A stretch of 64,000 nt of DNA from Gigaspora margarita (Eukaryota > Glomeromycota > Glomeromycetes > Diversisporales > Gigasporaceae). The stretch is taken from contig WTPW01002612.1 in NCBI GenBank assembly GCA_009809945.1, forward strand, positions 6,936 to 70,935, given 5' to 3'. The notes beneath the pieces were generated by a model. The model searched no databases and had not been told where the DNA came from. It was given only the letters and a program-made list of their open reading frames with translations. This document shows, piece by piece, positions 56,361-64,000 of this stretch; the stretch's first letter is position 1; every line of letters starts with the position of its first letter. A program made the position numbers and the translations under genes.

Positions 56361-57025
56361 ACAGTATCCCTTAGATTGTAGTAGGACACAGGCAAATTTG
56401 CCTGCGTTTTTGCACTTTTTTTGCTCTGATTTACTTTTTTTAAATATCAAGATAATTAAATAAAACTTTGTACAATTATACTTGAAAATAAGGATTACTT
56501 TTTTGCAAAACTAGTTTTTATATTATAAGAAAAAAATTTTAAGTTATATATAAGCTAAAAATAGATATCTTTAAGAAAAAAATTTTTTAAAAAATTTTAT
56601 CACAATTTCTCTGTAATTTTATTTAGTTTTAGTTTTAAAGCTATAGTTCTTAAAACAATATTGTAGTTTATATAAAGGAAGATAACTTTAATATTGCAAC
56701 TTTAATGATTTATTTGTAAAAATCAAGACTTGTATTAGAAGTAAAAGTTTTTTTTATAGACGGGAACATATAAAATTTAAGAAAATCTAAAGAAAAATTT
56801 TAATAGTAAAAATGCTAATACAAGAACTTTAAATTTTGATTATACTAAAGTTTTCTAATAATTTTAAAAAATTTTTATAACAAAGTTACTAAAACAAAAC
56901 TCAAAGAATATTTTTTAATTAGAAAAGGTATAGCTAAAATTAATATTTAAAATTTTATTAAAATTTTATTAAAATTTTTAAAATACACAGGCAAATTTGC
57001 CTGTGTTACAATCTAAGGGATAGTG
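56361..57025. mobile_element. 665-bp TIR element
   Basis: Left end CAGTATCCCTTAGATTGTA, right end reversed CACTATCCCTTAGATTGTA, each followed inward by CACAGGCAAATTTGCCTG, which is itself palindromic. The interior is AT-rich, without coding capacity. No target duplication recognised. It adjoins the LRR scrap at AAGAACACTA. Confidence 0.7.
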
Positions 57026-57490
57026 TTCTTACAAAGCGCATCCACTAATAATTTCTCCCTTTCTGGTTCAAAGTTTATTACTTTCAAGATTCAGAAGTCA
57101 AGTAGTTCAAGGCAGTGTTGTACATGGACACTGTCCTACCAATTTTACCAGAACACAGACAGTCCAGGACGGGACATCTGGGACATGTCCGCAATAATGT
57201 CCCAGCATAGTATTGTACGCAGACAATTCCCACTGATTTTTAACTTTGCCCCTACTATGCCTGGGACATGCCCGCTGAGTAAACCAATCAAATTGCAGAA
57301 TTATACAGACCCTTGGTTTGGGCTACAAAGAATTTTATTGGTTGATGGTCATGTGTTAATTAGCCAAATGTCCAGGACAAAAAAAATTCTAGGCAGACAT
57401 GTTCCGGACGTCCCGTCCCAGACTGTCTGCCGTCCATGTTCGTGTCTCATAACAACACTGGTTCAAGGTGCATCCACTAACAATTTCCCT
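57018..57490 (-). pseudogene. LRR scrap split by a hAT element
   Basis: Minus strand: GKLLVDAP (57480-57461), interruption, then FEPEREKLLVDALCKNT (57075-57025) with frameshifts. The spacing fits one to two LRRs. The plus-strand open frame 57023-57520 runs through scrap and element and is spurious. Confidence 0.55.
57113..57460. mobile_element. 348-bp hAT-type MITE (uninterrupted family copy)
   Basis: Ends CAGTGTTGTACATGGACACT and, reversed, CAGTGTTGTTATGAGACACG, with a perfect 8-bp target duplication GTTCAAGG (57105-57112, 57461-57468). The interior (GACATGTCC, GACATTATTGC and TAACTTTG blocks) matches the non-nested parts of 51411-53578 in reverse orientation. Confidence 0.92.
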
Positions 57491-59214
57491 CCAAGGTATT
57501 CTGGTAAGTGCCTTGTTTAATTCATTTAAATTAAAATCCTCCAATAAAAATCTCTAGATTGAATTGAATTCAATTCAGGTTACATCTACTAATCAGAGTG
57601 GTGTGAAGGATATGCATACTTTACTATTGAAAGTAAACAGAATCTCCTTTCGAATGCACTTAATTATACAGAACACATTAAAAAAATTATTGAATTAGTG
57701 TCTATAGTGTGGAAATTAAATATTTACGATGATATTAAACACTATCTACAGAACTAGACAATGAATAAGAAAAAACGTTGTTTAATACTTATAAAATGGT
57801 AATATAAAAGAATTCAGTTTGAGGTCTTTAAAAAATGGGCTCATGAATATTAGGCTCTATAATGCCTTTTTGTTGAAATAAAAAAAAAAAGAGCAAGCAA
57901 TGTAATAAATTTGATAAGAATTGAAGCAAAAAGCCAACTTCATGTCCATAATGTTTTTCAGGTTTATGTTTTATCTCGGTCTAAACTGGAACATATAAAA
58001 GTACTTCTTTTTGTGTTTCACTAAATCTAAGCTGTAACGCAGTTTCCATTTAATGAACCTTCAAAAATCGTGATTAAGAATAGGGTGAACATAGATCATT
58101 TTTAATAATGATCACATTGTAATTATATGAAATCAGGTGATCAACCAATCAGGGTTGTAAACAACAACAATTCAACCAATCAGAATTGGCAATTTTTGTG
58201 CGATCTAAGGAAATTTGGGGTCACCTAAGTTTTTTTACCAATATACAAAGGTAGATTTTTTTAAATAATATAGGGTTTAAAATTTTACTATAACTAATAG
58301 GAAACTTCAAATTATATACCACAAAATTTTGGGAAATACTGGCTATAATCTTGAAAAGTTTTATTAGAAGCATATTTTGCTTTCTATATAAAATTTTTTT
58401 GTACCCTGTAAATCATATGAAAATTGATCTACATTCACTCTACCCTTAAAAAGGCAAATTGTTACACTTTACTATCAAAAAGTCGATAATCATATAGATG
58501 CCGGTTACTAAAATTATATAATAAAAAATTTATTCCCATGATCTGTGTGACAAATCGGGTGACTGATATAGGATAAATTTTTTTTAAAATTTAAAAAAAA
58601 TTTATTAGTATAATTTATAAATAAATACTTGTAAATATACAAAATATAGTAATTTTTTATATAAAATATACTTATATAGCAAGTTTATAAAATTAATAAT
58701 TAATATATTTTTATAAGATATAAATATAAAGTATATATTTAGAGGTTCAATTTATATATATATATATATATATATAAATTTTAAATTTTAAAAAAATTTT
58801 ATAATTGCTGACTTTTTTATATATAAGTATTATTAATTTTACTATATTAAATTACTAATTTTTTATAGTAAACTAATTTTGATAGCTAATATTCTTTTTA
58901 ATATAATTTATTTTCTACATAATAATCATAGTTGAAATTTTGCAGGTTTATAGATTAAGGTTACAACAAGATACTTAAGTAGTAGCACAAAAAATGCTTA
59001 ATTTTGATTGGCTAATTTATAAATATATAAATAATTTTCAATTTTTTAATTTTTTTTTAAAAAAAAAGACCAACTTTGAGATTTTTTTAAACAATATGTA
59101 AGCAAAAATTAATTGGATTTTTTTTATAATATTTTCTATAAATGTTCAAATATTAAATATATTATTTAATTGCAAGTTAATATGTAAAATTTCAGATAAT
59201 TACATTTTAATTCA
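57491..59214. other. Intergenic, AT-rich with repeats
   Basis: A (TA)n tract occupies about 58752-58776. The stretch 58330-58580 (GTTTTATTAGAAGCATATTT, GATCTACATTCACTCTACCC, GTGACAAATCGGGTGACTGA) is related to parts of the insertion at 37602-39412 and to 41561-41580. No gene was recognised. Confidence 0.45.
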
Positions 59215-59773
59215 AATGTATCAGATTGGTGTTCATGCTTAATGAAATTACCTATATTATTGTTAGGATGGATTAGTGCTTCGCATCGACTTAGAGATTC
59301 TTGTAGTTTTTGCCTGACAAAAGGCACAATAAATTTGCAAAGACTAGCATATAACAGATAATGAATTATGATCGTTAATCTATTTGTAAGTTCTAATCAT
59401 GCAAAAATAACCCTTTGAGATTCTTAAATGGTTTGCTCGAATATAACGAGCATGAAGTGTTCAATACAATCTGATTTTCTATTTATTTAAAACAAGTGCG
59501 TAGTTTTGTTGCTATATATGAGATATTACTTAGCTTTTCGAAATTTTCCGAGTAGTTTTTCTATAAGAGATTGGAATTGAGGTCGTGAAATTGGTTTGAT
59601 GTTCAGTTTACTTATAATGATTATTACAATATGAGATTTTTGGGTCATTTGATAATCAAATGATAACCAAATAATAGGTCATAGATGGTTGATATGGTTA
59701 GCATAACTTAGCTTTTATTGTCGATATTTAACAAGGAACATTTTGATTTTTGATTTTGTTTAGAATTTGAAAT
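59215..59773. repeat. F-box/LRR upstream segment, 3' part, before gene D
   Basis: GATTAGTGCTTCGCATCGAC, TAACCCTTTGAGATTCTTAA and TCGAATATAACGAGCATGAA match 5570-5780, 31130-31300 and 63780-63990. Only the gene-proximal part of the segment is present here. Confidence 0.75.
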
Positions 59774-59873
59774 TATATTTGATTAGCCATGCACTAGTGG
59801 CGTCATGTGTAACATTGATGATTATTTATATCAATAATCAAATGTTTACATCGTTATTGTCAATTCTCCTATA
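59774..59873 (+). promoter_or_regulatory. Conserved proximal upstream block of gene D
   Basis: Nearly identical to 35712-35812, including GGCGTCATGTGTAACATTGA. See gene A and C blocks. Confidence 0.4.
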
Positions 59874-61456
59874 ATGAACACATTACCGAACGAATGTCTT
59901 TTTGAAATCTTTAACAACTTTCGGACTGATTATGGAAGTTTATTCTCATGCCTTATCTTAAGCCGTCAGTGGTGTAGAATTATTGTACCTCTATTATGGA
60001 GTGAACCAACAGTCCATTTTAACAACTTCAGTATTATAAGTGTATTTCTTTCAACATTGAACGATGAAGAACAAGCAATGATCCCTTTTGATACCATTCT
60101 ACTAAATTATGTAAAGCCATTATTTGAGTACACAAGCTTTGCTATATCTGTTGGCGATTGTTTGTATGATGGAATCCACTATTATTTTTCGGGAGAGGAT
60201 ACATTTTTTAAAAATGCTGTTAAATGCTCTTTGATCGCATTGTTTTTAAGAACAAGTAAGAAACTTAAAAATTTATCGATAAAATTTGATGTAATTATTC
60301 AAGACAAAACGATTAAAGATCTTTGCAGAAACACCACCATTGTCTCTCTAAGTATTGATAACATCAATAAAGAACGCTTTGGTTCTGAAGTAATTCAGAT
60401 CATCAATGAAAATGCTACTATAACTTCTTTAAAACTTTTAGGAAATCACCTTGGCTTTGAAGGAAATCGTGTATTAGCAGAAGCACTTTGCAAGAATACT
60501 ACTCTAACTTCTTTAGTTCTTTTTGGTGATCAACGTCTATATATATTAGCAAAGGCTATTTGTGTAAACAACACCCTGACATTTTTGGAAATTCGGGGCT
60601 TTGATTTTGATTCAGAAAGAGGGGAAGAATTGGCAAAAGCACTTTGCAAGAATACTGCTTTAACTTCTTTGATTCTCAAATACAAATATCTTGGATCCAA
60701 CGGAGAAAGAGCATTAACAAATACACTTTGCGAGAATACTACACTAACTTCTTTGACTCTTCAATCAAGTCTCGTTGATTTAGAAAGAGTAAAAGAATTA
60801 GCAGCAGCCTTTTGTAAAAACATCACTTTAACCTTTTTAACTCTTAATCGACTTAATGCACTTGGCCTTGAAAATGAGAAAGCATTAGCGGAGATTCTTC
60901 GTAAAAACACAACACTTACATCTCTAAATCTTGAGAGAAATCAATTTTGTTCTGAGGGAGTAACATTGTTAGCAGAGGCTCTTTGTGAAAACAATACTTT
61001 GACTTCTTTAAATTTTCAGGTGAATTTTATTAAATGTGAAGGAGGATTGGCATTTGCCGAAGCTCTTTGTAAAAACACCACTCTTACTACTTTAAATCTT
61101 TCTTCAAATCAAATTTCCTCAGAGGGAGGGAAAGCACTATTGAAGCTCTTAGTAAAAATATATCTCTAATCTCCTTAAATATTAGCAGTAATATTCTTGG
61201 TTATGATATTGCAAAAGAATTAGAAGAAGCACTTTGTAAAAACAAATCCCTATCCTCTTTAGATATTAGTGATAATTTTCTTACTTGTGAGGTAGCAGAA
61301 GCATTGGCAAGAGCTCTTTACAAGAATACAACTTTAACTTCTTTAGATCTTTCATCTAATCGCATTGGTCCTGAAGGAAAAAAAGCTTTAGCAGAGGCAC
61401 TGCATACAAATCATACCCTGACTTTTATGAATCTTCGGGAAAATTATTTTTTCTAG
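59874..61456 (+). pseudogene. F-box/LRR protein, copy D (one frameshift)
   Basis: Same layout as copy C and closest to it: F-box MNTLPNECLFEIFNNFRTDY, linker, about 13 LRRs. One base is missing at about 61140 (TTGAAGCTC against TTAGAAGCTC in C), which ends the first frame after 431 residues. The remaining 95 or so codons are open in the next frame to TAG at 61454-61456, ending NLRENYFF. With the base restored the length would match copy C to within a residue or two. The single lesion makes sequence error or very recent inactivation equally plausible. The truncated frame alone would still encode the F-box and ten LRRs. The 3' flank matches that of C without the 1.8-kb insertion. Confidence 0.88.
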
Positions 61457-62219
61457 CTCAAAGTCTTTGAAATTTTTATGAAAATTGAATTAACTAGGAG
61501 AATACAAATAAAGTAAAACGCTGCTTTTACCAGTTTAGAACATGTGATTTAAATAAATACACCGTTTTAGTAAAAAAAATTATTCAAATAATAATAGTAA
61601 ATTTTAGAATGTGTATTTACATGAATTTACTCTTGCAGAATAAGCGACAAAATAATAATAAATAATGATAATAATAATAATAAAGGAAGCAACTATGCGT
61701 GCTTGAAGTTAACATCTGCTCAAAATAGCATCGTCAAGCACCTGTAAGAGTTATTGTTAATAAATTTTATTTTGATTTTCGGTTACATAAATCAATATAT
61801 GCATCATTTTTCAATTATGTCTATTGCTAATTGATTTCAAATCAGTATAAATTTACAAACTCAAAAAATTTAAATTTTTGTAGTAGTCTAGTATAAAAGC
61901 TATGGACCCTTAATAAAACAATAAAAAATTTAGTCATAATTTCAAAATTATTATGGTATTGATTCTCTATGATTAAATATATATAAAACTCTGGAGAAAA
62001 AGAATTTACGTATAAAAATTTAGGCAGACAATTACTTAGTAATATATATTTTAAGCGATATAAAATCAATATAGTGATCCAAAGGCGCCTAAAAAATCAG
62101 ATCTTATGAAGCTTGGAAAGTATAAAAAGACTTGACCGTTTTTGGATATCATATTCCGGGAACTTTGAGTAAAATAGTAACGTATAGCAAGTAATGCAAT
62201 GACCTCTCATTAATTTTCA
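61457..62219. other. 3' flank of gene D and spacer
   Basis: Shared with C up to about 61780 (GGAAGCAACTATGCGTGCTT, AGCACCTGTAAGAGTTA). 61842-62069 (minus) open frame is unsupported. Nothing else seen. Confidence 0.45.
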
Positions 62220-64000
62220 AATATTATCAGATATAATACTACAGATGTATGTACAAACGTACGTACGTACACAATTGACATAAAATGTATTATATTGTTT
62301 CACAATACTTTTTAGAGAATTCGAACAACTTACTTTCCACATAACATTAACCTTTTTATTATACTAAATGGCAATATGTATCTAGCAAGTTGTATTATAC
62401 TCAAAAATTTTCAAAAAACAGATAAGCATATAGAAACCTCGAGTAAATTCTCAAAAATATATCTATATGTTTATGCAACTTGTACTTAGGAAGGTGTAAT
62501 TACAGTAATTTTTATTAATGATAAAAAATTTTAAATTTCTAATCCATTATCCATAGCGATAAATATTTTCGTTTGCTTAATCTATAAATTTTTTAATTAT
62601 TCTCAATGATTTGTTTCTTGAGAATAAAAAAAATAATTTTTAAAAGCAACTTTTTTTGTCTCAAAATATCTTTGATACAGTATCTATACTTCTAATCATG
62701 ATCTAAAAAATAGCGGTTTAAAAAAGTAGTTGTTTAAATGTCAATGACTGTTATAAGGTTTCTTGTAGCTTGTAAAACAAAAAGTCGTTATTATTTTGTA
62801 AATATACTTATTGTGCTATTACATGACATTTTTAACGGTAACGTTACTTTTTTAAAAAAGATCATTACTAATTATTTTATTAAGAAATCATCAATTTTGA
62901 ATAGTATACATAGTTGTTTATTGATTTTTATTTTTAAAATCAATTATCAAACTACATAGAATTATCATGGTAAATTGTAATATTTAGCAATGTTAATTTA
63001 AATTGATCCAACATTTCTATTAATTTTAGTTGATATAAAATTTTCTTCTATGCCTTTCAATAGAATATAATGGTTTATTATATATAATTTAAAAATACTG
63101 TACCTGACTTACATTCCAGCGACCATATTCAGGTTCAATTTAAAAAATAAAATTTTTAATATTCAGTTATTCTTAACAAAAATAAATTTTATTAAATAGA
63201 AATTGAACCTCTTATAATTCAAGCTAATCAGAATTTTCTTAACAGCTTATATAAACAGAATTAATAAATTTGAATATTAATGAATAACATTACGATTTGT
63301 ATTCAAATGAACTTTTATTTCTAATATTATTACATAATTAATAATAAATTTGATTTATTGTAAAATTTAAAATATGTAAATTGCTTCTGAAAACATGATT
63401 TACATCATCTTTTATTTGTCTATGCCTTCATTTTCGGTTGTAATTGATTCGTATATTGTGATACTAAAGTCACCCAACGCAGGTTTGTTATTGATGTTTA
63501 TATTCACGTACACCCCAATTTAGATTTTTAAAGATTTGGACTAATGTTTCATATATTCTGCACATTAAATATATAATAATAACATTCACTACTTGATGAA
63601 TACGGTTTAATATTACTATAAAAAATTCCTACAAACAAACACTCTAAGCATAAAGCATTTACATGTCGTTTTCGTTGCTGGCACCGAATTTTAATTTGTC
63701 TTGAATTAAAAAGACTAATTATTTTTTAAATTCAGAGATTGCTTCAAATGGTTGAAGGATTAAACTGGTGCGAGTAATATTATTGTTAGGATTGATTAGT
63801 GCTTCGCATCGACTTAGTCCTTATAGATTATTGTAATTTTTGCCTGACAAAAGACACAATAAATTTGCAAAGATTAGCATATAACAGATAATGAATTATG
63901 ATCGTTAATCTATTTGTAAGTTCTACCCTGATGCAAATGTAACCCTTTGAGATTCTTAAATGGTTTGCTCGAATATAATGAGCATGAATTGTTCAATATA
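62220..64000. repeat. F-box/LRR upstream segment, copy 3
   Basis: Begins at the (ACGT)n tract (62258-62270) and follows copies 1 and 2 in order to the window edge (AATGAGCATGAATTGTTCAA). By the order seen at 3690-6157 another F-box/LRR gene would be expected about 0.5 kb beyond the window. Confidence 0.8.

Noticed and set aside
57023-57520. 165-codon plus-strand open frame
   Set aside because: Runs through an LRR scrap (minus) and a complete hAT element with target duplication; it cannot be an ancestral gene.

Overview
The window looks like a repeat-rich piece of an arbuscular-mycorrhizal fungus genome (Glomeromycotina, Rhizophagus-like). This is inferred from the very high A+T content, Sel1-repeat proteins joined to TKL-type kinases carrying a CxxC zinc-ribbon-like module, a multicopy F-box/LRR family, short introns (about 64-86 nt) with GT..AG ends, and heavy loads of hAT, mariner and Helitron relics. 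No search was run, so species is not claimed. A dozen N bases, and several single-base frameshifts in otherwise open genes, mean that base-level assembly errors cannot be excluded.

Layout. 1-3.7 kb: short repeats, a decayed Sel1 gene (+) containing an F-box-like scrap, ~60-bp minisatellites, and the 5' end of a Sel1-kinase gene (-). 3.7-15.5 kb: two closely related F-box/LRR units (A at 6157, B at 11167), each followed by a mariner-like MITE, foldback repeats, a scrap of a second LRR copy and a ~100-bp degenerate repeat array; unit B is bracketed by inverted repeats. 16.2-22.1 kb: a decayed Helitron on the minus strand (DUF6570-like domain, HUH Rep, PIF1-like helicase). 24.2-27.9 kb: a Sel1-repeat/protein kinase gene (-) with several frameshifts and a duplicated kinase N-lobe module. 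28.1-33.9 kb: two hAT-type non-autonomous elements with perfect 8-bp target duplications, around a second copy of the F-box/LRR upstream segment. 34.2-41.5 kb: a repeat array, the only intact F-box/LRR gene (C, 35813-37393), and foldback insertions. 42-46 kb: nested mariner and hAT-type elements, and a scrap of a TnpB/Fanzor-like zinc ribbon. 46.7-50.2 kb: a decayed large protein gene. 50.3-54.5 kb: an array of alternating palindromes split by nested hAT-like elements. 55.3-57.5 kb: remnants of an MSS51-like gene and LRR scraps. 59.2-64 kb: F-box/LRR gene D, then the start of another copy of the upstream segment.

The main theme is amplification of one unit: a conserved ~2-kb upstream segment plus an F-box/LRR gene. 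There are four gene copies and at least three upstream copies. By family knowledge the encoded proteins would be substrate receptors of SCF ubiquitin ligases. Only copy C is uninterrupted; A, B and D carry one or two small deletions each but no nonsense changes. Almost everything else is mobile or foldback DNA, and paralogous flanks allow several insertions to be dated relative to each other.
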